NCBI GenBank assembly: GCA_022478985.1
Contig: JAKSZP010009317.1
Coordinates: 1 to 64,000, forward strand
Direction: 5' to 3'
Length of the DNA stretch: 64,000 nt
Origin: Massospora cicadina
Lineage: Eukaryota; Entomophthoromycota; Entomophthoromycetes; Entomophthorales; Entomophthoraceae
In this document: in pieces, positions 1 through 13,214 of the stretch
How the letters are laid out: the number at the start of each line of letters is the position of its first letter
How positions within the stretch are numbered: position 1 is the first letter of the stretch
Made by a program: the position numbers and the translations under genes
Notes under the pieces: generated by a model
Databases searched by the model: none
The model's input: the letters and a program-made list of their open reading frames with translations, nothing else
Told to the model about the DNA's origin: nothing

Positions 1-404
1 GTGGTCGCAATTGCCATGTGGACTATCCACACGATTGTCTTGGATGTCATCACAGGCTCCACCACCACCCTCCCAAAAGCTGTCCACAGATTCCGGTACC
101 ATTTGGTGGACCACTTTCAAGCGTGGATGTTTGGGTACCTTCCACCGCGTCGCCATCAGCTGGTCTCCTCCTGGTTCCCAGTTTGGTTCATCAACTCGGA
201 CCCTTTCCTCCACACATGTTCAATTGTGGTTACGGCCCCTCTAAAAGTTCCCTCCTCCTCCCCATAGTAGCGTTCCCTCTGTCAACAAGAGAGAGCATCG
301 CTTCTCTGGGGTGCCTTCCCTGTTACTAAGTTTCGTTTTCTTTCATGTTTACATTCAGAAGTGTCCATCCCCTGGTCAGCCTTCCCCGCAATAGATTTAA
401 ATTC
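1..404 (+). mobile_element. LINE 3' fragment (ORF2 C-terminus plus 3' UTR), subfamily of LINE-3
   Basis: Codons 1-267 encode the extreme C-terminus of a LINE ORF2. The AMWTIHTIVLD and SSWFPVWF segments also occur at the end of LINE-3 (about 50270-50455) and, diverged, in LINE-2. The 3' UTR continues with a TCCCCTGGTCAGCCTTCCCC motif near 367-392 and an A/T-rich tail near 393-404, matching the LINE-3 end at 50629-50672. The left part lies outside the window, so truncation cannot be judged. The fragment cannot make RT itself; this region follows the Cys/His domain in the family. The assignment rests on two further copies in the window. Confidence 0.85.
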
Positions 405-789
405 TTGAAATTCTAAAGATGCAAATCTCGTGTTTACTGGCGTGTCTTTCTTTGCAACATAATTATCTTCTATATGTACCATGTTTTGTCATGATGATCA
501 TTAGTCATCTTTTGCTTCAATCAGTCAATTGGCCAAACTCAAAATTTAGTTAAAAACGATTTTACTCTCAGCGCCTTTTGCCAGCGCCAAGTCCACCCCA
601 TGTTGACTAGATTGAAGCCAGTTGCCCCACGTGAGGTGGCGGTGCACCGCCTCCTGGCGTTAATGACCATCACTGAAACGCCCCTGGGCTGTCCCAGCTA
701 GCCCTGAAAAAACTTCCAGTCACTACATCTAACCTCAGGACCTAGCCCACCACCTTGCAAGCTCCCAGGCAGTGCTTTGAAGCACCCTG

Positions 790-1131
790 GTGCTCCCTTG
801 GAGCAACCTGCATTTTGTCCTTCAGGTCAAGTATGGGAACCTCTTCCCCTACATGAGCAAACCCATCATCAAGATGGCCACAGCGGTTTACAAATCCGCC
901 AGATTTATAGCTTTCCATTACTTCAATTGTTACTTTTATCTTGGATTCTCTTCTGAAGCCAATGCTATGGTGGCAGCAAAACTGTCTTTAGTATATAAAA
1001 ACACACCAATCCTGACCATTTAAAGTTGCTATCTGGATGAGGCCACACTGGTGGTCCAGTTTGCCAGCTTGCCCTTACATCGCCCCCTGAATGCCTTCAC
1101 CAAAAGCTCACAGAGGGCTTGACTGCCTATG
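790..1131 (+). pseudogene. ORF1-like N-terminal part of copy A
   Basis: The stretch translated from about 790 to 1020 aligns with the minus-strand ORF at 44676-44978 (shared LPxSNLxFVLxVxY and FxSEANA features) and with copy D near 15300. It is followed in another frame by sequence equivalent to QFAxLPxH and EGLTAY. The segment stops exactly where the gypsy-1 LTR begins. In LINE ORF1 proteins the equivalent region binds RNA in the ribonucleoprotein; the homology here is my inference from the shared GLxxYG motif followed by a CCHC knuckle. Frameshifts make it non-functional. Confidence 0.6.
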
Positions 1132-2686
1132 TGTAAGTCTGGGGAGCGCCCCACTTGCTTAGACCAGGTGTTGTTCCCGTTCCCTACAAAAAAGAGTCTG
1201 AGAAAAGCAGCTGTCCCTCTCATCTCACAGGGCGATCTCAACCATGTGGTAGATGAGCGACAAGTAACAGCTCTACTTTTGAAGAACCTGCCAGCTTTTT
1301 ACAAAATTACTTCTGCCAAATTAATAAGGCGAATTGAGGAAATTTGCGCCAAAATATTAGAAAATTGGCATCCTCATGGGACAAAAGTTCTTATGAAGTC
1401 AATGGCAACAATCCCTCGAAACTAAGGTCTGAGAGCCCCAAATCCTCGGCAACAAAGCCTGATGGGCATATACATTTGGTAAATGGTGTTAAGTGACATA
1501 TCCTCGGCAAAACTCACTAATGGCATTGGTTCATTAGGAAATGTTGTCACCAAGTCAAAACCTTCCTCGAAAATATTTGAAACAAGGCCCAAAAGGAATG
1601 TACCTTATAAGAAGAATGTGCCTAATGTCAAATCTTAGGCGGAACACACCATTGGCATTGGGCCATCATCAAAAGTCGCTGCCAGCTCAGAACCCTAGCT
1701 ACAAATATCAAGATCATTGTTTTTGAATCCCGCTTGGCCAAATGGATGCCAAAGTGACCAGGTGCGGGCAGGTTGGGCACTCCAAACCTGTTACTGACAT
1801 CTCAGGACCAACCCTATGTTGGGTGGCCTTGGGAGGTTCCCATTTCCTATAAAGCAAGATGACATCATGCTAAATTTCGAAAATGCAGTAAAGCTGAAAT
1901 TTGGGTGTCTGAAGTCAAACTGACAGCAACTTGGCCTACCGCCAACACTTTCAAAGTTACTTCAAATTAAGTTTAATTTCCTCCCCCCTTGCTCAAAGTT
2001 TGCCAGGTTAGGTTTAATCTTGAGGCCCTGATCCCATGCTTTTTTTCTAAGCTATTCCAAAAATCAATTGTCAATTTATGCAGTCATAACACTGAGAAAA
2101 TCGATGGTCAATTTTCTTAATTTACTATTCATTATATAATCTCCTCAAGTTCCTGCTATTTTAATTTAATTCAAAATTTCCTTTCCAAACTATCTATAAC
2201 ATTAAAAATGTGGCCCCTTGGGCCTCATATTGGCTGGGCAATCCCAATCATGATAGTAAAACTAGTTCCTAACAAAGTTAATTGGGCTTATCATGTAAAG
2301 TATTTCTTGGAACTCAACCCAATTGTCAAGGCCATCCGCCAGCAGGATATTGTTATTATGTGGGCCCAAACATCCCCACTCCAGGTGAGGATCCTCCCCT
2401 CACCACTAACTTTGTACCCAGCTCTCCTATAAAGACCCCCCAAAAACCTTGTCCAATCATGCAACTTCCTGCATCAAGGGCCACCGGGTCTGGAGTCACA
2501 ACAGCCTGTTTCCTTTCTGGGTTTCTTTTACAATTTTGACCCACTAGCATTCAATCATTACACATCTCCCTACATAAGTCAACGCCGTTTGAGCGGCAAT
2601 GCCTTTGGAAATATGGCTTGCCTTTTAGGTGCTTTTAAAATCCAACTGGCAGGACTTTCTAAACTTTATCTGCTGTCTCCCTGACA
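1132..2686 (+). repeat. Gypsy-1 5' LTR
   Basis: Begins TGTAAGTCTGGGGAGCG and ends TCTCCCTGACA. It aligns along its length with 7581-9126; for example, the block ACTCAACCCAATTGTCAAGG occurs in both. Length is about 1555 bp against 1546 bp for the 3' copy. The two differ at many positions, so the insertion is not recent. Short open frames inside it (for example 1541-1726 and 2208-2539) have no coding support. Confidence 0.88.
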
Positions 2687-3692
2687 TAATCGACCGTCCA
2701 ATGTTTCCAGCCATTTCCGCCCTCCTCATAGAGATGGGCACTGTAGTGGTTACCGTTTACTAAATGAGCGTGCAATTGGTAGTCTGCCTTCTATTGTTTG
2801 TTTGGTCAATCTCCAAGTTTTTTGAGCAGCACTAAAATAGCTTTAGAGGAATTTCTCCATTTTAGCATGGCCCCCATTACACGCTACTTTCCCCTCAGCT
2901 CACCCTTAAGTAGGGAATTCAGGTGTTCCCTCCCAAGATGTTTCAAAACAGGTTCTTGACACCCTTTCTGATGTGAAAATTCAATCTGAAGTTGCCCTGA
3001 ACAATGCCGCTTCATTGACCAATGCCCAGCAAGGTGTTGCTCTTTTGGATGCAGTTGAATGTGAAGCTTGTTGGTGGGTGCAAGGGCTTCTGAATTCTGC
3101 TAACTGGCCAGGTGGTCCCACCTCATTTGTTGCAGCAGTATCAGCAGCTTTGAAACCTCCTATGCCTCATTTGGCACGTTTGTTCCAATTACTTTCTAAT
3201 TGCTAAAACCCTAGCATGAGCTCTTTAGTCGCAGCCTTCTGTGAGCAAGCCCCTGCGCTTGATATTTCCGGTGATATACTACAAGCAATTTTCAGTTCTG
3301 CGTTGGATTCTGCCTCCGCTCATCCTGAGACTTGGTCCACCCCAATGGGAATAATGGATTAAATTTTCAAGGCAGCGACTTCCATTAATGCCTCTCTCCG
3401 CCATAATACCCGCCCTCAAGTTAAAAACTTCATGATTGGTTTGGCCAACATGGCCTTGGGTCCTGATCCTGAAGTTGAATCAGTATTGGTATTAGTTCCA
3501 GGGCCTGACGCTGCCCTCACATTTGAATTGGTTTGTCCCGATTCAAAGTCTGCAAGTCAGTGGAAATACAGCCTTAAGAAGGCAGGTCCCAACCCTTTCT
3601 CTCCCCAATTTTACTCCTTTAAAAAAAGCCTGATCTTCCCCCTGATTTGGTTGCAATTTTTTGGTGTCATCAGAAATGACCATATCTGCTAA
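2687..3692 (+). pseudogene. Gypsy-1 leader and gag remnant
   Basis: This lies between the 5' LTR and protease. The frame from 2973 to 3206 and the frame from 3432 to 3692 are separated by stops. The text between them includes a segment (LANMALGPDPEVESVLVLVPG) typical only in being hydrophilic and repeat-derived. It occupies the gag position, and a rough counterpart is the region upstream of protease in gypsy-4 (52440 down to 51260, minus). No CCHC knuckle was recognised. Gag would form the particle shell. The call rests mainly on position. Confidence 0.55.
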
Positions 3693-4008
3693 TAAACAGA
3701 ATTCAGCCTACTTTTTATTGACAATGAAAATTAGTATCAGAGCACACCAGGTGTCCTTTGAGGCCTTTATTGACCCTGGAGCAGCGAGTAACTTTATGGG
3801 TTTGGAGTTGACACACCAGCTTGATATTGACCTGTACTTGGGTCCTGCGGTGATGGTCGCTTCATCAGCCTCCCAGCCATCCTATAAAGTACGGGGGCCA
3901 GAACCCTTCTCAGTTCACCAGTTTAGTTTTTGCTATCGTTTCTCAGCAATGCTTAGCCTTGTGTTCCCAGTAATTTTGGGTGTGGATCGGTGGCATCACA
4001 GCATGTAA
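3661..4008 (+). pseudogene. Gypsy-1 aspartic protease remnant
   Basis: A 115-codon frame holds FEAFIDPGAASNFM, the retropepsin active-site region. The usual D-S/T-G is changed to D-P-G, so catalysis is doubtful. About 80 residues later FPVILGVDRW corresponds to the second conserved retropepsin segment (hydrophobic-hydrophobic-G). It sits directly upstream of RT, as expected for a gag-PR-RT-RH-IN gypsy element. Confidence 0.75.
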
Positions 4009-4189
4009 GGATTAACTTTGAATCTAATATGCTGTCATTTTCCAACAGTCAGACATAGGGCGAGTTTCCATTACTGGACACCCTTACCAAAACTCAAGGT
4101 AGTGGACTGGTTACTTCTCTTGTTTCTCCAGCGGGCCTCTTGTCTGATTTTCCAAAAGCATTTGATGAATATCAAAGTATTTTTGATTT

Positions 4190-5059
4190 CAAGAAGGCGG
4201 ATCATCTTCCCCACATATGGAATTTAACTTGGGTTCTCAAACAACGGTGCAGGTGATGAACATAAACTGCCCACTGTACCCGCATACAGTGGAGGAGGAG
4301 GCTGCCCTAAATTCATGTTTAGATGACATGGCTAAGAAGGGTTGGTTATAAAAAACATCCCCTTTTTGCCTCTCCCATTGTCTTTGCCAAGAAGGCAGAT
4401 GATTCCCTTCATCTCTGCGTGGATTATGGCCGCCTTAATAAAACCATGGTCCATGGCCCCTACCCACTACCTTTGGGTCAGACAATTAGACAGCAATTTA
4501 ATAGTCGCGCGTGTTCTCATAAACTAGATTTAGTTAGTGCCTTTAATCATATTCAGGTAACGGAAGGTCTGAAATGGCTTACCGCAATCCAAACAAAATG
4601 AGACACAATCCAATTTTTTTAGTACTAGATGGTCTCAACCCAAGGACACAATCCAATTTTAAGTGATGACTTTTGGTCTAAAAAATGCGCCTGCAACGTT
4701 CCAAAGGATGATTGATAGTGCGCTGGGTGATCTCCAGTTTACCTGTGTGAAAGCATATATCAACAATATCTTGGTAAACTCCCCTACTCCTGAACAACAT
4801 GCAAAGGACTTGGAAGTGGTAGTGGCTGCCTTGCATAAGGCGGGCCTGTTCTTCAAGCTTTCAAAGTGCAAGTTTTACTGGGAGGAAGTCACCTTCTTGG
4901 GCAATCTTGTCTTAAAAGATGGGTACGCCATTCCTCCCAGAAATCTAGATGCCATCTGAAAATGGCCGACTCCAACAACCCAAAAGCAATTGAAAAGTTT
5001 CTTGGGAACTATAATACTTTTAAGAATTTCTCGCCCTATCCCAGTTAGCTGCCCCACTC

Positions 5060-5060
<1 letters not shown>
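4190..5060 (+). pseudogene. Gypsy-1 reverse transcriptase remnant
   Basis: Frames at 4323-4601 and 4663-4959 contain successive RT motifs: FAKKADDSLHLCVDYGRLNK, HKLDLVSAFNHI, FGLKNAPATFQR, then the catalytic loop. The loop reads YINNIL where gypsy RTs have Y-x-D-D, so both catalytic aspartates are Asn. A 43-bp insertion (27 bp plus TSD) at 4618-4660 breaks the frame just before FGLKNAP. Removing it restores the spacing seen in gypsy-6 on the minus strand. The leader block N-I-N-C-P-L-Y-P near 4260 is shared with gypsy-4. Confidence 0.88.
4602..4660 (-). mobile_element. 27-bp tail-I micro-insertion with 16-bp TSD
   Basis: GACACAATCCAATTTT occurs at 4602-4617 and again at 4645-4660. Between them lie 27 bp whose complement reads GGGTTGAGACCATCTAGTAC then TAAA. 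This matches the 3' tail of the SINE at 34779-34890 and the micro-insertion at 48290-48311. The long TSD and terminal A-run point to LINE-type target-primed insertion of only the last bases of an RNA. Confidence 0.85.
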
Positions 5061-5900
<840 letters not shown>

Positions 5901-7250
5901 TGAATGTTCTTTCCAATTTCCTAAGCCTCAGCCCCGTGCATAGCCCAGAAGCCTCAGATGAGGCGGATCTGGTCACAGTTATTCCCCCCATCCAAATATT
6001 ATCCATTGTACCTACCATATAATTTTAGCAGCAAACTTAGCTTTAGACGTGCCACTAATTTTGTGGGTCTTAGCAGCGCAAATGGCCTGTGTGGAAGCTG
6101 TGGATCTTCAGGAGCAGTTGTCTCTCCATGCTTCAAACATTCTTTGTATTCTCTGGCTGAGGGCCTCATTCAATTTTGGCCATGGGTTTAGGTTCCTCCC
6201 CTCCTCCAAGCCAAAGTGATTCAGGCTCATTATAATCCTCCCACAGTTTGGCATCCAGTAAATAAGAAACGTATTGACTTAATCAAGCGTGCCTATAATT
6301 GAATGGGCTTGACAAAGTAGGTTCAGGACTGGATCACAGACTATATAACTTGCACACGTGCCAAGTCAGACTTGTCTGGAAGAAATAGTATCCTTTATCC
6401 CTTACAGCAGAAAGAGGGTCCATGGAAATTGATGTCCATGGACTTTATCATCACACTTCCCAATTTCAATGGGTTTACAGCGGTGATGGTGGTTGTCAAC
6501 TGCTTCACAAAATTTTCCCTGTCTATCCCATGCTCCTCCGCCATTTCTTCTGAGGAAAATTCCCTTTCCTTCGTGCTTCATGTGTTCTCCATGTTTGGTC
6601 TTCTTCAAGAATTTTCAGTGACAGTGGGTACCAGTTCACGGTGCGATTCTGTAATGAGCTCATGGCAATCTTGAAGATTACGCCCTGTCACTCCACTGCG
6701 TATCATCCCCAGTAGAATGGTCAAACTAAATGGGTTAGTAATATCCTGTAACAGTACCTGCGGTGCTATGCTGCAGATGCTCAGGATACCTGGGCTTATG
6801 ACCTTCCTCTCACTCAGTTTGCATATAATAACAGAACGCTTGACTCTACTGGTTTTTCCTCATACAAAGCGACCTTGTGGTACAACCCCTCATTTTCAGT
6901 TGGCCCATGCCTTCACCCAGATGTACCGGCCACCGCTGACCATGCCCAGCATCTTTGGGACAAAAAGTCCTTGGTTTGGGAGCAACTAACCAAGGCTATA
7001 AGTGACTACAAGCGGTTTATATATTGGAAGCAGCTCCCAGCTTATAAAATAAAGGTGGGTTCATATGTCATGCTCAACATGCGCCATTAGTGGATGCAGG
7101 TGCTCTCACGTAAATTTGCAAGTGAACGCTTGGGTCCCCACTTGGTAAAAGAAGACTTGTGAATTGGCGTTTTCCGTTTAAAATTGCCAACCCACTGGAA
7201 GCAACATCCAGTCTTCCATGTGTCTCAGATGTCTCCATTCAAGGGTTAAA
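5901..7250 (+). pseudogene. Gypsy-1 integrase remnant
   Basis: A damaged zinc-binding region lies near 6290-6370 (a YITCTRAK segment). The catalytic core follows: MDFI near 6437 (first Asp), SDSGYQFT near 6620 (second Asp, in a frame other than 6372-6674), then NGQTKW near 6718, where the catalytic Glu expected before R/W is Lys. Downstream frames 6717-7090 contain FAYNN, DHAQHLWD and YWKQLPAYK-like segments of the integrase C-terminal part, and HPVFHVSQ near 7212. Several frameshifts are required. Confidence 0.82.
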
Positions 7251-7254
7251 TTCA

Positions 7255-7500
7255 CTCGGATCTAGAGCCCATTATGATTGAGGGTGCAAAGGAAGCTGAA
7301 GTGGAGGCATCCTGGAATCCCGCAAATCTAAGATATCAGTCCAATACCTCATTGCATGGAAAGGCTATCCAGACTATGAGAACAGCTGGGATAGCGCCTG
7401 AGATCGTTCCATCTGTTTGGAGCTGGTTTAGGCTTTCCATGTCACCCACCCTGACGCTCCCTGTCCTCCCCAAAAGGTCGCTACTTTATTGGTGATCAAG
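7255..7500 (+). pseudogene. Gypsy-1 chromodomain-like tail
   Basis: After the integrase HVS motif the translation gives a YLIAWKGYPDYENSWD segment near 7345-7395, typical of the chromodomain of chromoviruses, where W-K-G-(Y)-x-x-x-x-x-(S)-W-E/D is conserved. In such elements this module tethers integration to methylated histone H3. It is broken by frameshifts. Position immediately before the 3' LTR supports the call. Confidence 0.8.
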
Positions 7501-7580
7501 TTGCCTAAAGCCCACAAAAATGTGGCCCTCGCTCAATTCTCTGTTGGTGGCGCCCACCCTTTGGCAAAAGTAAAAAGCAA

Positions 7581-9126
7581 TGTAATTCTGGGGGAGCGTC
7601 CCCTCCTCTTAGACCAGGTGTCATTCCCATTCCCTACATAAAAGGGTCCAAGAAGGGCAGCTGTCCCTCTTGTCTCACAGGGCGAGCTTTCCCATATGGT
7701 AGATGAGCGATGGGTAACAGCTCTCCTTTGAAGATCCCGCCACTTGTCCCCAAAATTACTTCCATCAAATTAGTCCGGCGAATTGAGGAATTCTGTGCTG
7801 AAATAGAAAGTCGACATCTTCATGGGGCAAAAAGTCCTCATGAAGTCAATGGCAACAAGCCTTTGAAATTAAAGTCTGAGAGCCACAAACCCTCACTAAC
7901 AAAGACTGATGGGTGCACACGTTTGGTAAATGGAGTGTCAATTGATAATTCCTCAGAAAAACTCACTAATGGCATTGGGATAATGTGAAATATTGTCACC
8001 AGTTTGAAACCTTCTTCAAAATTTTAAAACAAGGCTCAATGGACATGACCTTATAAAAAGAATGTGCCTAATGTTGAATATTTGCAGAATTTGCTGATGG
8101 CATTGGGCTATAATCAAAAGTCGCTTTTATCTTGAGACCCTCCCCACAAAATTAAGAACAATTTTTTTGAATCCCGTTTGCTGAATAAATGCCAAAGTGA
8201 CCAGGTGCGCGTGGGTTGGGCACTCCAAACCTGTCCATGACCTATTAGAACTGCACTTATGTGGGGTGGCCTTGTGAGGTTCCTGTTGCTCACCAGGTAA
8301 GCTGACATGCACTAACTGTCATAAACGCAATAAAACTGCAATTAGGCATATGAGGTAAAACTGACAGTGACTCAGCCTGCCGCTGATTCTTTCAAAGTTG
8401 GTTCAATTTAAGTTTAATTTCCTCCCCCCTTGCTCAAAGTTTGTTGGGTTAGGTTTAATCTTGAGGGCCCTGATCCCATGCTTTTCTAAGCTATTCCTCA
8501 AATCAATCATCTAATTAAGCAGTTGTAACACTGAGAAAATTGATGGTCAATTTTCTTAATTTACTATTCATTATATAATCTCCCCGAGTTCCTGCTATTT
8601 TGTTTTATTTCAAATTTTTTTTTCTTGCCAAACTCCCTACAACATTAACAATTTGGCCCCTCGGGCCCCATATTGGCTGGGCAATCCCAATCATGATAGC
8701 AAATCTAGTTCCTAACACAGTTAACTGAGCTTATCATGCAAAGAATTTTTGGAACTCAACCCAATTGTCAAGGCCATCCGCCAGCAGGATGTTGTTATTA
8801 TGTGAGCCCAACTATCCCCACTCCAGGTGAAGATCCACCCTGTTGACAAAGTTTTCGTACTCAGCTTTCCTATAGAGACCCTCAAACTACCTGATATAAT
8901 CACGCAACTTTTTGCATCAAGGGCCGCTGGGTCTGGGGTTGCAACAGCTTGGTTCCTTGCAGGGTTTCTTTTATGATTGTGGAACACCAGCATTAAATTG
9001 TTACACATCTCCCTGCACAAGTCAACGTCATTCAAGCGGCAATGCCTTTGAAATATGGCTTGCCTTTTGGGTGCTTTTGCAATCCAACTGCAGGATAGTC
9101 TAACTTTATCTGCTGTCTCCCTGACA
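7581..9126 (+). repeat. Gypsy-1 3' LTR
   Basis: Begins TGTAATTCTGGGGGAGCG just downstream of the chromodomain-like segment and ends CTCCCTGACA. It pairs with the LTR at 1132-2686. It is followed by CTACG, the second TSD copy. Open frames inside (7710-7988, 8721-9035) are LTR noise. Confidence 0.88.
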
Positions 9127-9414
9127 CTACGCTGACCTCATGCTGCGATTCTTACCCCAAATGGCGCTATTTATCTCTCTGGGCCTTGCTCGTTTGCTAC
9201 AATCTGCCCATTCTGTCAGGACACTCACCTCATGATACCTCCCCAAACTATGATAAGATCAGCCCCTGATAAAACCTTCTGGGCGCGCATCAAAAATAAC
9301 CATGCTATCTGTCACTTGTGCTTTGATTTTGTCCATTCAAAGCGCAAGTGCCCAATTACTTCCACTGAAGCTGCTTCCACTGCTACTCCCTCTAGTGTAA
9401 GCCTTGCTTTTTGA
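9127..9414 (+). pseudogene. Copy A: GLTAY continuation and CCHC zinc knuckle
   Basis: Immediately right of gypsy-1 the copy A coding sequence resumes; the fused codons reconstitute the GLxAYxxxxxLxF pattern of copies B and D. The frame at 9232-9414 contains CHLCFDFVHSKRKC, a CX2CX4HX4C knuckle with all four ligands present. This knuckle type binds nucleic acid in retroelement Gag and ORF1 proteins. A stop lies in the frame at about 9412, and later coding sequence is in other frames. Confidence 0.75.
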
Positions 9415-9727
9415 TTCTACTAAATTTTTGGGGATCAATCCTCCCTCCCTCAACCTTAACTGCCGCAGGCGCTGCTCCCACCACTCTGACACTCTAGTTC
9501 AGCCGCTAGAACCATTTCTAAGCATATGGCTGCTCAAGTTCCATAAGAATTGCCGTGGTCCAGTTTGTGTGGTAAATCAGCAGCTGCCACCCCTCAACTC
9601 CTGTTGCTGGCCCTGCGCTGGACGTGTCAGATAATTTTGAGGCTTTCAAATGCATTGACAAATCAGAATTCCCCAATGGAATTAATCCCAACTTCAAGTG
9701 GTAATATTTCTTCACCCAACCCCCTGA

Positions 9728-10376
9728 TTGGACTCCCCACCACTGTTTCTGTCCTCAAAATTTGATTCCCAAAATTATAAAAATATTCATCAAAAGTTCG
9801 TCAATGCAGCTGTTGCCCACACTAACTACCTCCTTCGCCAAGCCCTCAATATGGCGATAGAGCCACTTTACAAAGGGTTTTCTATACTTAACTTCCCTGT
9901 AGAATTGCCTAAAACCGCCAATTTTTAAATTGAAGAGCTAGAATTTTCAGTTAGCTGCGCGTGCATTGGTTCAGTGAGATCTTTGCTCTACGACCCCAAC
10001 CACCCCAAAAACTGCCAAAATTTAAACCCTACAATTGCGTGTCAAACCTTATCACCTTTGCCAAATTTCAACTCGCCCAATATGTTGAGGCGATGCACAC
10101 CACTGGCCTCATTGATATGAGAACACCCACCTTTTCTTCCTTCTGACACACATTGCTGATGCACCCATCCCCTTTCTGTCCACCTTTTCCTGCCACCTGA
10201 AGCCGGTGCTTAAAAAATACCCTCGCCCCCTCTTCACCTTTTAGAATAAATGCTTAGGCTAACGCCACGGCTTCATTCTAAAAACATTTATCTTATCATC
10301 CCTTTGTTTAGCACACTTTAAATAAAGATGCGTGGAGGGCCCCCCTCTTGGGTTGGGCACCACTAATACTAAAAAA
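9728..10376 (+). pseudogene. Copy A: conserved C-terminal region and 3' tail
   Basis: Frames at 9728-9928 and 9961-10146 hold a MAIEPLYKG(F)SI..F..ELP pattern and a later QLAQYVEAM segment. Both recur in copy E (14121-14580) and in F/C on the minus strand (42073-42497). I do not recognise this region as a known domain. The sequence ends with AATAAAGATGCGTGGAGG, a G/C-rich run, then GGTTGGGCACCACT and an A-run. This is the clearest tail-I end on the plus strand besides copy E. Confidence 0.7.
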
Positions 10377-13214
10377 GAGTTTTTTTGGTCATCTTGCTAG
10401 GACCATGATTTTTGAGCAGACTCATTAAAATTTTTCTAATTTTATCTGGTATACTCCAAGCTATTGTTGTTAAAAGATACAATTTATTCTGTTGTCATTC
10501 ACTCAGTTTTTTAAATCTAATGTCATTGGCTTCCAATCCATTATCATACATATTGGATGACCATTTAATTTAGAAGGATCTGATAGTCATTTTTCTAGAT
10601 TTTTTCAAAAGTTGAGTAATTACTAGGGCTATATGCTTCAAACTCCATAACGCTCTTAAATTTTATAGAGCTCATTATCTAACATATAAGGTCCAGTATG
10701 TATACTATCTATAGAAGGTCTGTTTGCATTTATTTTTTACCCATGAGTCAGCATGCTGACCTCCGCTTGCTTAAATTTAGAAGCTGACTTGCTGCTCAGG
10801 GGATCTACTCCACGAAGATTAGACACCAGACAATCTTTTCTAGCATCACAATCGCTTTCACTAAGAAAATACTTCTCTGATGCTAACCCTTGGTGCATTG
10901 TTTTCTTGGATACACCATCTGAACCCTTAACAAACTTCTTAACACTCCTTGATATTTTTCAATATATTTGGCCTTCGTGACTCAATGGTAACCTTTCCTC
11001 CTCTTCATTGGCGTTATTAGCACCAAGATATTCTCAACTGATAGTGTCTTTTTCAAAACAGATCAATCCCAGAATTGCTACTGGAGATAGAGTATTTGGT
11101 TAATCCCAGACTGGTTACTGGTGATTACTAACTTGATACATCACATGTTCAAACAGAATATGTATACTTAAAATTCTGTAGAAAAGTTTATATTAAAATA
11201 TAAAACGAAGTATTTATACTTCAGGGTAATTCAAGATATGGAATGAACTGTTATTGAAAAATGTTTTGGAATTGGGGGTTGGTATTGAGGATTTTTTAAA
11301 ATCTACTAGTAAGACGGCGTCTGACTGCTGCTTTAGTCTTTTCATCTATTTGAGCTAAAAATTAAAATCATGAGCTTAATCTCACGTTGGTTACCCCAGG
11401 ACCTGGATGTTCAGTAGCCTTTTTGCTAGGTCCCACTTCTGGGTCTTGGCTCATTGTACTCACTTTAAACATTGGGTTATTGCCCAATTTGATAATTTTG
11501 GTTTCATCATGAGGCTGAAGCAATGATGCTCCTATGATGTGCCTTTCATAGTGGCTTTGAGCTGCTCTCAATTAGTTGATTGGCATAATTGGCAATATTT
11601 GCTTTCAAACCCTGGCTGGTGTAATTGGGGTTGCTCATCATTTCATCACTGGCGGAATTCAAATTATTTTGGACCCATAGTATAAAAAGGGGCCGTTTTC
11701 TTAGAAAATTTGACGGTGACATTTTCTACATCTAAAAATTCTTATGACACCTCAGGGAAAAAATATTTTGCATGACGTCATTTCTTGTAATCTGAAAAAA
11801 TATTGCTCTTGCCTTTGCCTATAAAAGGGCCTTGTTTGCCCCCCACGGTGAGCTGGTTGCCAGTACTGCCACCAGTTTAGGGGTTAATCGCACCCATTCC
11901 ACTGGTTGAGGAATGTGTAAGGAGAGTGTCTATAACTCTCCTGTTTCCAGCGTGGGGGTGCATGATGCACAGGGCCAACGCCAAGAAACTAGTCGTCATT
12001 AGTAAAGTAATTAAAGAAAAGCAGAGGGTGCTTGAATGGTAAAATATAAGTCAAGGATAGTTATAATTAAAAAGTAAACCCAAACTGGAACAACGCAGTG
12101 CATAGAGTGGGAAGGAATAGGCGATACAGTTTGGAGGGAACCTGGGCAGCCCAACGTTGCATGTGCGGAGAGCCTCACAGTTGCCAAAATTAAATGGTTA
12201 GTGTTTCATGAGACCTCCTCAAAGAGGTCCACGCACAGGTTTGTCCTTGATAACATTTATTAAAAAAGGTTTGCTAAACGAGGGGTTTTTATTATATGGG
12301 AAGTCAACCAAAGAGAAAATTGGTCTTGATATGAGGAATTTTAAGGGAATTTTAAAACAATCAATCAAGGGAAGCAGGATTAAGCTAAGGCGCACCAATA
12401 GGCGCACACTTTCATTGGGCAATACACTGTATTTGGTAATCAACTAAACCAAAGTAATTGAATGTAGGAGTGGCTGACCTGAGCTGGAAATTTTGAAAAC
12501 TGAACAGGTTTTGAGACCCCGTTCACCTAAAAACTGAAGTAAACCATTTTTATTTATTACAAATCTAGTTCATTTTAACGCTCCTGCTCTTAAGCTGGGC
12601 TGAACTTCTCTTTCATCCATAGAACTAACCTAGGCATACTTCACCTTAACCCATCGTTGATCTATGGTATGCTTGAGGTCAGGGAAGCCTGCCAACTTCA
12701 CCTTCTTGGCCTTCTGAAATGCAGCTTTGTCCCTAACGTTGGTCCCAATTATGATGTCATTTTCCATTCATGACAGAATGACCAGTAGCACCTGTCATGG
12801 TATCATCTGTGACACCATATAATACTTTTTTCCTATAGTAAGTAAACCACTTTTGAAGCGCTGCTGGGTGCACTTTTTTGCTTGTAAATTTAGTAATATA
12901 TTATTAAATCACATTACCTATGAGTATTAAGATAACTATAAGTCTTAATAGAAATGCGCACCTGCCTTATGTATAAGCTTGTCCGTGTAGATAAGTGCAG
13001 CTGGTACCCTATAAGAAATGTCCATTAAAATTTTCAAAGAGTTTTAGTATCATCTTATTAATCTACTTGGTGGTTATGACCTGGTAATATCATGATAGGA
13101 ATTACCATTATATTTTTTTCTCAGATGGCTGCCTTATAGATCATCCTGTAGTTGGAAGTATCTTACGCAATTGGCCATAACAGTAGATTAACTTGCTTTT
13201 TAGTTAATCAGGGT
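10377..13214. other. AT-rich stretch, mostly unassigned
   Basis: No gene with convincing similarity is seen. The frame at 10753-10980 (75 codons) and the minus frame at 11368-11571 are not recognised. TATA-like CTATAAAAGG at about 11819-11828, followed by direct-repeat-poor sequence, could be part of an unpaired LTR, but I find no partner. On the minus strand near 12650-12830 a frame with DIIIGTNV is faintly like a retropepsin C-terminal segment. These readings are weak. Confidence 0.4.

Noticed and set aside
10753..10980. 75-codon frame in AT-rich DNA considered as a host exon
   Set aside because: No recognisable similarity, no clear splice sites, and short enough to be chance.
12640..12840. 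Retropepsin-like fragment on the minus strand
   Set aside because: Only a DIIIGTNV-like segment is seen, with no active-site D-T/S-G. Too weak to list as a feature.
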